From positions 3,296,185 to 3,336,230 of the forward strand of contig NZ_LIGG01000001.1 in the NCBI RefSeq assembly GCF_001273925.1: a DNA stretch of 40,046 bases, in the 5' to 3' direction. Made by a program: the position numbers and the translations under genes. The stretch is from Bacillus sp. FJAT-27251 (GTDB lineage Bacteria; Bacillota; Bacilli; Bacillales; Cytobacillaceae). How positions within the stretch are numbered: the first letter of the stretch is position 1; every line of letters begins with the position of its first letter. The notes under the pieces were generated by a model that searched no databases, had not been told where the DNA came from, and saw only the letters and a list, made by a program, of their open reading frames with translations. Below are positions 1 to 6,896 of the stretch, piece after piece.

Positions 1-67
1 GTTAAAATGGATAAAGATGAATGATATGGGAATCCTGATAGTAAAAGATGAAAAAGGGTGATATCCG

Positions 68-289
68 TTGAAACTGCATAAGGATATGCAATTTAAAATC
101 AAGGAAGGATTCATGGCAAACCTGCACTCTTCCGATACGCTTACGATATTGGAGGTAACGCCAAGCTCCGTGGTCATTCAGATGAACAAATCCAATGGCA
201 GAGGCGTGTTTCCATATGAAAGCTTCGAGTATTGGGTGAAAAGGGGCCTGCTGGCACAAATGAATGACCACCATAAAAGGACTTCCTAA
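68..289 (+). CDS. Small hypothetical protein, 73 aa
   Basis: I do not recognise this protein. The TTG start is chosen because a purine-rich AAAGGGTGA site lies about 8 bases upstream, and the next in-frame ATG has no site. The product is soluble, without a signal peptide or membrane segment. It has a short mixed beta pattern in the middle (residues 22-40) and an aromatic, charged C-terminal half (YESFEYWVKRGL). A bidirectional hairpin follows the stop codon directly, so the gene ends its own transcript. It faces the ZIP transporter gene tail to tail, and nothing nearby suggests a role. It could be a chance reading frame, but the start site and terminator favour a real gene. Confidence 0.6.
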   Translation: MKLHKDMQFKIKEGFMANLHSSDTLTILEVTPSSVVIQMNKSNGRGVFPYESFEYWVKRGLLAQMNDHHKRTS

Positions 290-318
290 AAACACTGGAT
301 GAAATATCTGGTGTTTTT
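289..318. terminator. Bidirectional intrinsic terminator between convergent genes
   Basis: A 12-bp stem (AAAACACTGGAT with ATCTGGTGTTTT, two G-U pairs) has T-runs on both strands. It serves the small upstream gene and the ZIP gene on the other strand. Confidence 0.75.
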
Positions 319-327
319 ATTTGGCAC

Positions 328-1056
328 TTAACCAAATTTTTGCGTCAGCACCAGCATGGATATCAGCCCGATGGCAAATGCATAGGTGGAGAACTTTTCT
401 TCTTCCTCCTGGCTGTCGGGAATGAGTTCCTTATAAATTACGAAAAGCATTGCTCCTGCTGCAAAGCTCAGTCCGTAACTGACGATCCCTTGCGCGTAGG
501 ATGCCAGGAAATAGCCGGCGAGCCCAGTTATAATTTCCACTGCACCTGTCATGGTCGCAATCAGCAAAGACTTCAGTTTGGATACGTTTTGGTGCAAAAG
601 ATAGATTGCTATCAAGAAACCTTCCGGCGCGTTCTGAAGGCCAATTGCAAGGGCAATGATCAGCCCCAATCCTTCCTGCCCTGCGCCGTAGCTTACACCG
701 ACCGACAAGCCTTCCGGCAGATTATGTAATGTAACTGCCACGATGACAATGAGCGTTTTTCGGTCAATTCCGGTGGCTATCCTGGAATTCTTTAAGTCCA
801 TACTCGCCGTCTTTGAATCAATCAGACTGAGCACAAAGATTCCGAGCAGCAAACCGAAAGATAGAACATACAAGTTCGACAGGTGCAGAGCTTCCGGAAT
901 CAGGCTGAAAGTGGTGGCCGCAATCATGACTCCGGATGCATACCCAAGAAGGGTGCCTTTCATCCGGGGTGAAATTTTGTTCAAAAATAAAATGGGCAAT
1001 GCGCCCAAACCTGTTGCCATGGCAGATATGAATATGCCTAAAAACGCTTCCTTCAT
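328..1056 (-). CDS. ZIP family divalent metal transporter
   Basis: This is a membrane transporter of the ZIP family, which moves zinc, iron or other divalent cations into the cytoplasm. From the chosen start the protein has 242 aa and about eight hydrophobic segments. The two family metal-binding signatures are present: HNLPEG at residues 111-116 and QNAPEG at 141-146. A longer reading frame upstream is not membrane-like. The ATG at 1056 is preferred because it has a GGGGAA site and begins directly with a transmembrane helix (MKEAFLGIFISAMATGLGAL). It is divergent from czcD, an exporter, so an importer and an exporter of similar metals sit back to back. The metal specificity cannot be read from the sequence. 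I found no confident promoter or Zur/MntR box. Confidence 0.9.
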   Translation of the reverse strand: MKEAFLGIFISAMATGLGALPILFLNKISPRMKGTLLGYASGVMIAATTFSLIPEALHLSNLYVLSFGLLLGIFVLSLIDSKTASMDLKNSRIATGIDRKTLIVIVAVTLHNLPEGLSVGVSYGAGQEGLGLIIALAIGLQNAPEGFLIAIYLLHQNVSKLKSLLIATMTGAVEIITGLAGYFLASYAQGIVSYGLSFAAGAMLFVIYKELIPDSQEEEEKFSTYAFAIGLISMLVLTQKFG

Positions 1057-1245
1057 ACAATTCCCCATACCTTTCTGTGTTGGTCTATATAAAGATAGTC
1101 TTTTATTCCCTACGGAGTGCATTTGTACACCTGGGCCCGCCTGGAAATTCACACTCCCAAATGGCAAGAATATAAAACTATTGAGGGGGGTAGAAGAAAT
1201 AAAGAAGCTAGTTGCAGAAATCCTTTTCTAAGTTAAAAAGAAAGA

Positions 1246-1274
1246 TTGAACAATTAGGAAACATCCATCATAAT
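1246..1274 (+). promoter_or_regulatory. Sigma-A promoter of czcD
   Basis: TTGAAC and CATAAT are separated by exactly 17 bases. The start of transcription would fall inside the palindrome at 1279-1298, as expected for simple repression. Confidence 0.75.
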
Positions 1275-1278
1275 GTAT

Positions 1279-1298
1279 ATATGAGCATATATTCATAT
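1279..1298. promoter_or_regulatory. Probable CzrA (ArsR/SmtB) operator at czcD promoter
   Basis: ATATGA and TCATAT flank 8 A/T-rich bases, starting 4 bases after the -10 box. This has the form known for ArsR/SmtB operators of the CzrA/CadC type. A CzrA-like gene lies just downstream of czcD, so binding by that protein is the natural inference. Confidence 0.7.
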
Positions 1299-1317
1299 TT
1301 GAAAGAGGGGAAAGGAA

Positions 1318-2244
1318 ATGGGGCACCATCATTCCCATGGACACGCGCATGGGCACGGGCATCATCATACCAGCAGCAATAAAAAAGCCCTTTTATGGGC
1401 GTTTATCATCATCGCAGCTTTTATGTTTGTGGAACTGGTTGGGGGGGTGCTTACAAACAGTCTCGCACTGTTATCCGATGCTGGGCATATGCTTAGCGAT
1501 GCAGCCGCTCTGGGGTTAAGCCTATTTGCCATCAAATTGGGCGAAAAGACGGCTACCTCGAGCAAAACATTCGGTTATAAACGATTTGAAATTCTTGCTG
1601 CCATGATCAATGGCGCAACGTTGATTATTATCTCCGTGTATATCTTTTATGAGGCATACCATCGGATTCTTCAGCCGCCCGAAGTACAGAGCCTTGGAAT
1701 GCTATTGATTGCTTTCACTGGGCTGCTGGTCAATATCCTGGCTGCATGGATTTTGATGAAAGGCGACAAGGACGAGAACTTGAATGTGCGCAGTGCCTTT
1801 CTCCATGTGATTGGCGATATGCTTGGCTCGGTAGGAGCGATTATCGCTGCTTTATGCATCTACTTTTTCGGCTGGGGGATGGCCGACCCAATAGCCAGTA
1901 TAGTTGTTGCTGTGCTTATATTAATAAGCGGCTGGAGGGTAACAAAAGAATCGGTTCACGTTCTGATGGAAGGGACGCCAGCCCACCTGCAGGTTGATGA
2001 AGTCAAAGCTGTTCTCCAGTCCATTGCAGAGGTTCGGTCCGTCCATGATCTCCACCTTTGGTCCATCACTTCCGGAGTTCCAATGCTTAGCTGCCACCTG
2101 GCCATATCAGGTGGAAGCAGTCATGACGATGTTCTCCATCACGCACAGAAAATCCTCCACGACAAGTTTGGGATTGACCATAGCACCATCCAGGTAGAAT
2201 CGGTAGAAGCAGGATGCCCAAGCCAGCATGGCACATGCAATTAA
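1318..2244 (+). CDS. czcD: Zinc/cobalt exporter CzcD (cation diffusion facilitator)
   Basis: This is a cation diffusion facilitator that exports Zn2+ (and usually Co2+ or Cd2+) in exchange for protons. The 308-aa protein begins with a histidine-rich tail (10 His within residues 3-17) typical of this group. Six membrane segments follow, and the transport-site motifs are seen: H57 and D61 in the second helix (HMLSD) and H163 and D167 in the fifth (HVIGD). The C-terminal cytoplasmic domain starts near residue 210. The ATG follows a GAGGGGAAAGGAA site. A sigma-A promoter with an ArsR-type operator lies upstream, so expression should rise when metal is in excess. The 3' end overlaps the convergent czrA gene by 4 bases. 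Confidence 0.95.
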   Translation: MGHHHSHGHAHGHGHHHTSSNKKALLWAFIIIAAFMFVELVGGVLTNSLALLSDAGHMLSDAAALGLSLFAIKLGEKTATSSKTFGYKRFEILAAMINGATLIIISVYIFYEAYHRILQPPEVQSLGMLLIAFTGLLVNILAAWILMKGDKDENLNVRSAFLHVIGDMLGSVGAIIAALCIYFFGWGMADPIASIVVAVLILISGWRVTKESVHVLMEGTPAHLQVDEVKAVLQSIAEVRSVHDLHLWSITSGVPMLSCHLAISGGSSHDDVLHHAQKILHDKFGIDHSTIQVESVEAGCPSQHGTCN

Positions 2245-2549
2245 TGGTGATTGGCGTGATCAATGGTTTGTTTCAAAATGCTTTTCACATGCTCATCATC
2301 ACAGCTATAATAAACCGATGTCCCGTCCTTGCGAAATTTGACAAGGCGAAGGTTTTTCAGGAACCGTAATTGGTGGGAAACGGTTGATTGGAGAAGGGAG
2401 AGCTGTTCAGCTATATCGTTTACAGAATGTTCATCCTGAAAGAGAAGGTGAAGGATCCTTAACCTGGTCGGGTCTGCCAGGGCTTTAAATGTCTGTGAAA
2501 CGATAAACAGGGTTTCTTCATCCATGACTTCATATTTTTTCTGTCCCAA
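2241..2549 (-). CDS. czrA: Zinc-responsive ArsR/SmtB repressor, CzrA type
   Basis: This 102-aa winged-helix repressor releases DNA when it binds Zn2+ or Co2+. The DNA-recognition helix is around residues 48-70 ([20 protein letters not shown]). The C-terminal helix carries the complete alpha-5 metal site, D-x-H-x10-H-x2-H (DEH...HANH), which separates zinc sensors from arsenic sensors; the arsenic CxC motif is absent. The start is TTG at 2549, chosen because a perfect AAGGAGG lies 9 bases upstream; the internal ATG eight codons later has no such site. It is convergent with czcD, and its likely target is the palindrome at the czcD promoter. I see no obvious copy of that operator at its own promoter. 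Confidence 0.9.
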   Translation of the reverse strand: MGQKKYEVMDEETLFIVSQTFKALADPTRLRILHLLFQDEHSVNDIAEQLSLLQSTVSHQLRFLKNLRLVKFRKDGTSVYYSCDDEHVKSILKQTIDHANHH

Positions 2550-2572
2550 GCTATTCAGCCTCCTTATAGTAA

Positions 2573-2578
2573 ATTATA
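2573..2578 (-). promoter_or_regulatory. -10 box of the czrA promoter
   Basis: A perfect TATAAT (minus strand) lies 8 bases before the czrA ribosome site. The -35 region (TTTTAG-like) is poor. The message would start almost at the Shine-Dalgarno sequence, giving a very short leader. Confidence 0.5.
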
Positions 2579-2597
2579 GCGTTTTCGTTTTAAAACT

Positions 2598-2630
2598 AAA
2601 AATCGCGGGAATTCGTTCCCGCGATTTTTT
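2598..2630 (-). terminator. Intrinsic terminator of the fdhD-moaA operon
   Basis: The perfect GC-rich stem AAATCGCGGGAA / TTCCCGCGATTT has a 4-base loop and T-rich flanks on both strands. It lies just after moaA and before czrA. Confidence 0.85.
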
Positions 2631-2657
2631 TATTGCATATGGGTGGAATCGTTATCC

Positions 2658-3677
2658 TTACCCTCCAATATGGCTCATTTCGATTTTAGGGCGCGCCGCG
2701 TCTGTTGTGCTGCGCTCCAGGGAATAACGGTCTTTTCGGCCATTCCATACATCCTGAAGGAGACCGGTGAGCTGATCGTCATTTAAGCCGGACCGGATAG
2801 GGGAACGGATATCATGCCCTTTAGAGGCAAAGAGGCAGGTGTATAACATTCCGCTCGCTGAAAGCCGGGCCCGGTTGCATGTCGAACAAAAAGCATCAGA
2901 CACTGAAGAAATGACACCAATTTCATCTTCGGAGCCAATGTACCGAAATCTGCTGGCAACTTCCCCGGTATAGTTTGGCCTTATCGGCTCAAGTGGCATG
3001 ACCTTGCTGATTTCTTCAATAATTCGGCTCTTCGGATAAACATCGTCCAGTTTCCACTTATTTGTATTACCGACATCCATAAATTCGATGAAACGAAGAA
3101 TATGGCCTTTTTCACGGAAAAACCTGGCCATGGGGAGGATGTCCGAATCGTTCATCCCTTTTTTGACCACCATGTTGATTTTTACTTGCAGACCCGCATC
3201 GCTGGCTGCATCAATGCCGTCAAGGACGGTTTGCACGTAAACACCTCGTCCATTAATTTTGCCGAATACTTCGTCCCTTAAAGAGTCAAGGGAGATGGAA
3301 ACACGCTTAAGGCCAGCTTCTTTAAGTTCCTTGGCGTATTTGGGCAATAAGGATCCATTAGTGGTCATAGCAATATCTTCGACACCATGAATCTGGTTTA
3401 AGCTCCTGATCAGCTCGGCAAGATTAGGCCGCATAAGGGGTTCTCCGCCGGTAATACGGATTTTTTTAACACCAAGCGATGTGACAAAGATATGGGTAAG
3501 CCGTTCCAATTCTTCAAAAGAGAGGAGTTCCTCCCGTTTCAAGAATGGATAATCCGGGCCAAAGATTTCCGCTGGCATGCAATAAGTGCAGCGGAAATTG
3601 CATTTGTCTGTAACTGAAATGCGCAAATCACGGAGAGGGCGTTTAAAATAATCATAAACCGTAGTATCTGTTTGCAT
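2658..3677 (-). CDS. moaA: GTP 3',8-cyclase MoaA (molybdenum cofactor biosynthesis)
   Basis: MoaA is the radical-SAM enzyme that, with MoaC, converts GTP to cyclic pyranopterin monophosphate, the first step of molybdopterin synthesis. The 339-aa protein has the radical-SAM cluster motif C26-x3-C30-x2-C33, the glycine-rich SAM-binding stretch (TGGEPLMR), and the second cluster's cysteines in the C-terminal part (CSTC plus a third Cys 13 residues on). It ends in -GG, which is required for activity in the family. A strong AAAGGAGGG site precedes the ATG. It lies 28 bases after fdhD and is probably co-transcribed with it. Both serve a molybdoenzyme, and a formate-dehydrogenase-like gene lies 3.2 kb away on the opposite strand. 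Confidence 0.96.
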   Translation of the reverse strand: MQTDTTVYDYFKRPLRDLRISVTDKCNFRCTYCMPAEIFGPDYPFLKREELLSFEELERLTHIFVTSLGVKKIRITGGEPLMRPNLAELIRSLNQIHGVEDIAMTTNGSLLPKYAKELKEAGLKRVSISLDSLRDEVFGKINGRGVYVQTVLDGIDAASDAGLQVKINMVVKKGMNDSDILPMARFFREKGHILRFIEFMDVGNTNKWKLDDVYPKSRIIEEISKVMPLEPIRPNYTGEVASRFRYIGSEDEIGVISSVSDAFCSTCNRARLSASGMLYTCLFASKGHDIRSPIRSGLNDDQLTGLLQDVWNGRKDRYSLERSTTDAARPKIEMSHIGG

Positions 3678-3705
3678 CGGTTTTTCCCTCCTTTTTTAAA
3701 AACTG

Positions 3706-4494
3706 CTAATCTATTATTCGTTCCGGACAGGAATAGACATTGAAAGAGTTCCCGCGGATAAATCCGACCGCAGTGATGTTCAGGTCATTGGCAAGCTTGA
3801 TCGCCAAATCTGTTGGCGCTGATTTTGAGAGGACGATGCCAACTCCAATTTTGGCAGCTTTCAATAAAACTTCAGATGAAATGCGCCCGCTAAATACTAT
3901 GATTTTATCACGAACAGGAACTTTATTCAAAATACTGAATCCCAATAGCTTGTCCAGTGCGTTATGGCGTCCGATGTCGGTGCGCACCGCTATGATTTCT
4001 TCAGGGGTGCACAAAGCTGCATTATGGACACCGCCCGTTTCATGAAAAACACGGGAGCTGTCCTGCATCTCATTCATGAGTGTGATAGCTTGAACTGGTG
4101 AAATGGCTGTGGTGGAGGTTGATGTCCTGGCCGTCTTTGCATCGTTATGGAAATAGAATTGCCGGCTTTTTCCACAGCAGGAACCAATGAATCGCTTGGA
4201 ATAGTACTGCTGGTTTGTAGTTGTTTCTGCCTTTATCGTTACGTAGGCATAGCCTCGGTCTTCATCGATGCTCATTGATAGAATGTCGCTGTAAAAGCGG
4301 ATGACCCCTTCGGAAGCTAGAAATCCGACAACCATTTCTTCGAGATGGGCAGGAGTGCACACCATGGTGGCAAACTCGGAATCATTGACAAAGATCGTCA
4401 ATGGAAATTCATTTACAATGACATCCTCGACATGAAGGAATTGTCCGTTAGAGTATTTGGTGATGGTATATTTTTCGCTCATGTTTTCCAACAT
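3706..4494 (-). CDS. fdhD: Sulfur carrier FdhD (formate dehydrogenase maturation)
   Basis: FdhD passes sulfur from a cysteine desulfurase to the molybdenum centre of formate dehydrogenases, which is needed for their activity. The protein has the paired cysteines of the active loop (GSCCGKS; C106 and C107 from the chosen start) and the conserved blocks DIGRHNALDK and GRISSEVLLKAA. I chose the ATG at 4494 because AGGTGA lies 5 bases before it. A GTG three codons upstream has the ribosome site inside its own coding sequence and is less likely. FdhD and MoaA form an operon divergent from the formate block. Their presence supports the view that the large molybdoenzyme here belongs to the formate dehydrogenase group. 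Confidence 0.95.
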   Translation of the reverse strand: MLENMSEKYTITKYSNGQFLHVEDVIVNEFPLTIFVNDSEFATMVCTPAHLEEMVVGFLASEGVIRFYSDILSMSIDEDRGYAYVTIKAETTTNQQYYSKRFIGSCCGKSRQFYFHNDAKTARTSTSTTAISPVQAITLMNEMQDSSRVFHETGGVHNAALCTPEEIIAVRTDIGRHNALDKLLGFSILNKVPVRDKIIVFSGRISSEVLLKAAKIGVGIVLSKSAPTDLAIKLANDLNITAVGFIRGNSFNVYSCPERIID

Positions 4495-4533
4495 TGTCTT
4501 CACCTAGATTCTTTGATTTAAGAGTAATTAAAT

Positions 4534-4561
4534 TCTATACACATTTTGGAGAAAACTACAA
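4534..4561 (-). promoter_or_regulatory. Probable sigma-A promoter of fdhD-moaA
   Basis: On the minus strand TTGTAG and TATAGA are 16 bases apart, about 40 bases upstream of the fdhD start. Confidence 0.5.
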
Positions 4562-4619
4562 GGGAAATTTACAATTCGTTCATAGTGTAAAATTGGTGTA
4601 ACAAAGTTTGCAGAACTAC

Positions 4620-4648
4620 TTGCATATCACTTTGTTAAATGATAATAT
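4620..4648 (+). promoter_or_regulatory. Sigma-A promoter of the MFS transporter gene
   Basis: TTGCAT and TAATAT are 17 bases apart. Transcription from here would give a leader of about 300 bases holding the structured element and terminator at 4739-4835. Confidence 0.6.
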
Positions 4649-4738
4649 TCAATTTGATTTCACAAATCTGTCACATTTTGATTCGAGATAGCGACCCTGT
4701 CGTCGGTTAAAATGTTACTTGAATGAAAGCGATTAACT

Positions 4739-4835
4739 GTTGGTCCGATAGTAGCGAATCCTGCTAGAAACTAACCGTCAATCTCACTCAATATGCCATT
4801 GTTCCATGGAATGGCAGAGAGATTGGCGGTTTTTT
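4739..4835 (+). promoter_or_regulatory. Leader element A: conserved core plus intrinsic terminator (candidate attenuator)
   Basis: The core (4751-4776) reads GTAGCGAATCCTGC, then ACTAACC. It can fold as a hairpin (TAGTAG / CTGCTA, 4749-4766) enclosed by GTTGGT / ACTAAC (4739-4744 with 4770-4775). The last bases of the core are also the 5' arm of a strong terminator (4773-4831, AACCGTCAATCTC with GAGATTGGCGGTT, then a T-run), so the two folds exclude each other. Upstream CGGTTA (4704-4709) can pair with TAACCG (4772-4777) as well. A related element lies at 6656-6746. I do not recognise a known riboswitch. The rest of the 4836-4956 leader shows only an A/T-rich region and the ribosome site. Confidence 0.65.
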
Positions 4836-4956
4836 GTTGTCAAAAGTTCTATATTTGATTGGTTAATAGAGTCGAAACGGGGTTCCTTTATACATAACTG
4901 CCAGTTAAGCCGCAACCATTTAAATATGGAACTGTAAGAACTAAGGGGGAAGAAGG

Positions 4957-6222
4957 ATGAAAACAACTAAGAACAGGTGGCTGATTGCCGCCTCGGCGGT
5001 CGGGATTCACATCTCGATCGGCTCCGTATATGCGTGGAGCAACTTCACGAATCCTTTAATTGAGGAATTCGGCTGGTCATCTCAGCAAGTACAATTGACA
5101 TTCAGCATTGCGATTTTATTTTTAGGATTGTCTGCAGCTTTCCTTGGCCATTTTGTAGAAAAATATGGACCAAGAAAAGCAGGGTTGCTGGCAGCAGGCT
5201 TTTTCGGAGCAGGAATCATTGGCTCAGGAGTGGCCGTTAATCTTGGATCACTGCCTTTATTGTATGCAACCTATGGAGTGCTTGGCGGAATTGGGTTAGG
5301 GGTCGGCTATATCGCTCCCGTATCCACTTTGGTAAAATGGTTTCCTGACCGCCGCGGACTGGCAACAGGCCTGGCGATCATGGGCTTTGGCTTCGCGGCA
5401 GCAGTTGCAAGCCCGATTATGGATACACTGATTAAATCTGTGGGCACGGCAAATACTTTTTATATACTGGGTATTTCCTACCTAATCATCATGACCTTAT
5501 CATCCCTTTATTTGGAAAGGCCGCCAGCCGGCTGGATGCCTGAAGGTTTTAAAGAAAAAGTGCAGTCGGGAAAGACAAAGTTCAAGGAAGACCTTGCCCA
5601 GCTGACAGCCAATGAAGCAGTGAGAACAAAGCGCTTCTACTACCTTTGGATAATGCTGTTCATAAATATTACTTGCGGCATCGCAATTCTATCGGCAGCA
5701 AAACCGCTTGCGGAAGAAAGTATTGGCCTCACAACGGCCGAAGCAGCCGCACTTGTTGGTGTACTGGGCTTGTTTAACGGTTTTGGGCGACTCGGATGGG
5801 CGACGATTTCCGATTACATCGGCCGGCCAAATACTTACACTATTTTCTTTGCTTCGCAAATTGTTCTGTTCATGTTTCTGCCGCAAACAACATCCGCTAT
5901 CCTTTTCCAGGTGATGCTGGCAATCATCTACACCATGTATGGCGGCGGGTTCGCAGCGATTCCTGCATTTATCGGGGATGTATTTGGAACAAAACAGCTA
6001 GGTGCCATTCATGGCTACATCCTGACAGCTTGGGCGGCTGCAGGACTGGCTGGGCCAATGTTTGCAGCGTGGATCAAAGATACAACAGGCAGCTACGCGG
6101 CAAGTCTTTCTTTCTTCTCGGGAATGTTTGTGCTCGCCTTAATTGTTTCCCTGCTTGTCCGCGTCGATATCCGCCGATTGCGCAAACAGAATGAAGCAAA
6201 GCCATCCAATTTGGCAAGCTAA
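4957..6222 (+). CDS. MFS transporter, OxlT/YhjX-like (oxalate:formate antiporter family)
   Basis: This is a 12-helix major facilitator protein of 421 aa. It resembles the oxalate:formate antiporter family in length, in its start (NRWLIAASAVGIHISIGSVYAWSNFTNPL) and in the loop motif GHFVEKYGPRKAG between helices 2 and 3; a central loop of about 45 residues separates the halves. AAGGGGG lies 7 bases before the ATG. Members carry oxalate, formate, lactate or other small carboxylates, so the substrate is open. The position beside fdhD-moaA and the Fdh-like enzyme, and the shared leader element, point to formate or oxalate. No oxalate decarboxylase or oxalyl-CoA gene lies in the window. Confidence 0.88.
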   Translation: MKTTKNRWLIAASAVGIHISIGSVYAWSNFTNPLIEEFGWSSQQVQLTFSIAILFLGLSAAFLGHFVEKYGPRKAGLLAAGFFGAGIIGSGVAVNLGSLPLLYATYGVLGGIGLGVGYIAPVSTLVKWFPDRRGLATGLAIMGFGFAAAVASPIMDTLIKSVGTANTFYILGISYLIIMTLSSLYLERPPAGWMPEGFKEKVQSGKTKFKEDLAQLTANEAVRTKRFYYLWIMLFINITCGIAILSAAKPLAEESIGLTTAEAAALVGVLGLFNGFGRLGWATISDYIGRPNTYTIFFASQIVLFMFLPQTTSAILFQVMLAIIYTMYGGGFAAIPAFIGDVFGTKQLGAIHGYILTAWAAAGLAGPMFAAWIKDTTGSYAASLSFFSGMFVLALIVSLLVRVDIRRLRKQNEAKPSNLAS

Positions 6223-6225
6223 TTT

Positions 6226-6255
6226 TTCACGCTTTAATCGTTCGTATGGTACAAT
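6226..6255 (+). promoter_or_regulatory. Probable promoter of the DUF2294 gene
   Basis: TACAAT is preceded by an extended TGG, with TTCACG 18 bases upstream, just after the transporter stop codon. Confidence 0.5.
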
Positions 6256-6295
6256 ACCTATCATGTAAACTGTTTGAGATGGCAGGGAGGATATT

Positions 6296-6655
6296 GTGAA
6301 TAAATACGAAGCTGAATTCAGCAATATAGTCCGTTCATTCCGTAAAAAGCATATGGGAAAAGGACCAAGCAAGATTACAACGACTTTTTGTAAGAATTGG
6401 GCCATTTGCGAGATGGAGGGGAATCTCTCTCCAGTCGAAAAATTCATGGCTTCTGCAAGCGAAGGCAAGCAGGCGCTAAGGGCAGCCAGGACCGAAATGG
6501 TAAAAGACATGTACCGAAGGAATCCTCCTAAAGAAATGGAAGAATTCCTGGGGTGCAAATTTAAAGAGTTATTTGTCGATATTGATATTGACCGCGATTT
6601 TGGAATGTCGATCTTCGTTTTTGACGAAGACATTCAGGCAAAATTTAATCTTTAG
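6296..6655 (+). CDS. DUF2294 domain protein
   Basis: This 119-aa soluble protein is recognised as the DUF2294 family from its pattern: an N-terminal helix ending in KGPSKITTTFCKNWAICEMEGNLSPVEKF, then basic helices, then an acidic C-terminal strand (FVDIDIDRDFGMSIFVFDEDI). The GTG start has GGGAGG 6 bases upstream. Family members often sit beside formate dehydrogenase or bicarbonate-uptake genes in Bacillus; I recall this from general knowledge and have not tested it. The biochemical role is unknown. Here the gene lies between the MFS transporter and the Fdh-like enzyme, and its stop codon runs straight into leader element B. It may therefore share a transcript with the molybdoenzyme when that terminator is bypassed. 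Confidence 0.85.
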   Translation: MNKYEAEFSNIVRSFRKKHMGKGPSKITTTFCKNWAICEMEGNLSPVEKFMASASEGKQALRAARTEMVKDMYRRNPPKEMEEFLGCKFKELFVDIDIDRDFGMSIFVFDEDIQAKFNL

Positions 6656-6746
6656 GTATGGCACTTGGTAGCGAACCTGCAAAAGACTAACCACCGTATG
6701 AACCCATCAGCAAGCAGTGATGCCTTGGGTTTCGCGGTGGTTTTTT
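6656..6746 (+). promoter_or_regulatory. Leader element B: second copy of the core plus intrinsic terminator
   Basis: The core (6668-6692) reads GTAGCGAACCTGC, then ACTAACC. It matches element A at about 22 of 26 aligned positions, including the GUAG/CUGC hairpin. Its ACTAACC again forms the 5' arm of a terminator, AACCACCG / CGGTGGTT (6689-6742) with a T-run to 6746. It lies between the DUF2294 stop codon and the Fdh-like gene, whose ATG is 150 bases further. The intervening 6747-6896 is A/T-rich, with no confident promoter. Confidence 0.65.
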
Positions 6747-6896
6747 CGTTTCATGCCACTGCCTTCCTTCATTCAACCGTAAAAGTACTATATCTAACGT
6801 AATTAAAATTAAAACAGTAATTATCACTACGGAAAAACAGAAAAAGAGATTTTTCTATTATATAACCTGCTAAAACTGTAACAGGAGGGTTTCAGA

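Noticed and set aside
2241-2549. Arsenic-sensing ArsR
   Set aside because: The CxC arsenic site is missing and the full zinc alpha-5 motif is present.
4649-4700. FNR or Rex binding site in the transporter leader
   Set aside because: TTCACAAATCTGTCACATT looks superficially similar, but the halves are in the same orientation and do not form the required palindrome.
4739-4835. Known riboswitch (preQ1, Moco, TPP, guanidine) in the transporter leader
   Set aside because: The ACTAA stretch recalls preQ1-I, but the stem and loop pattern does not fit both copies, and none of the other consensus cores I know match.
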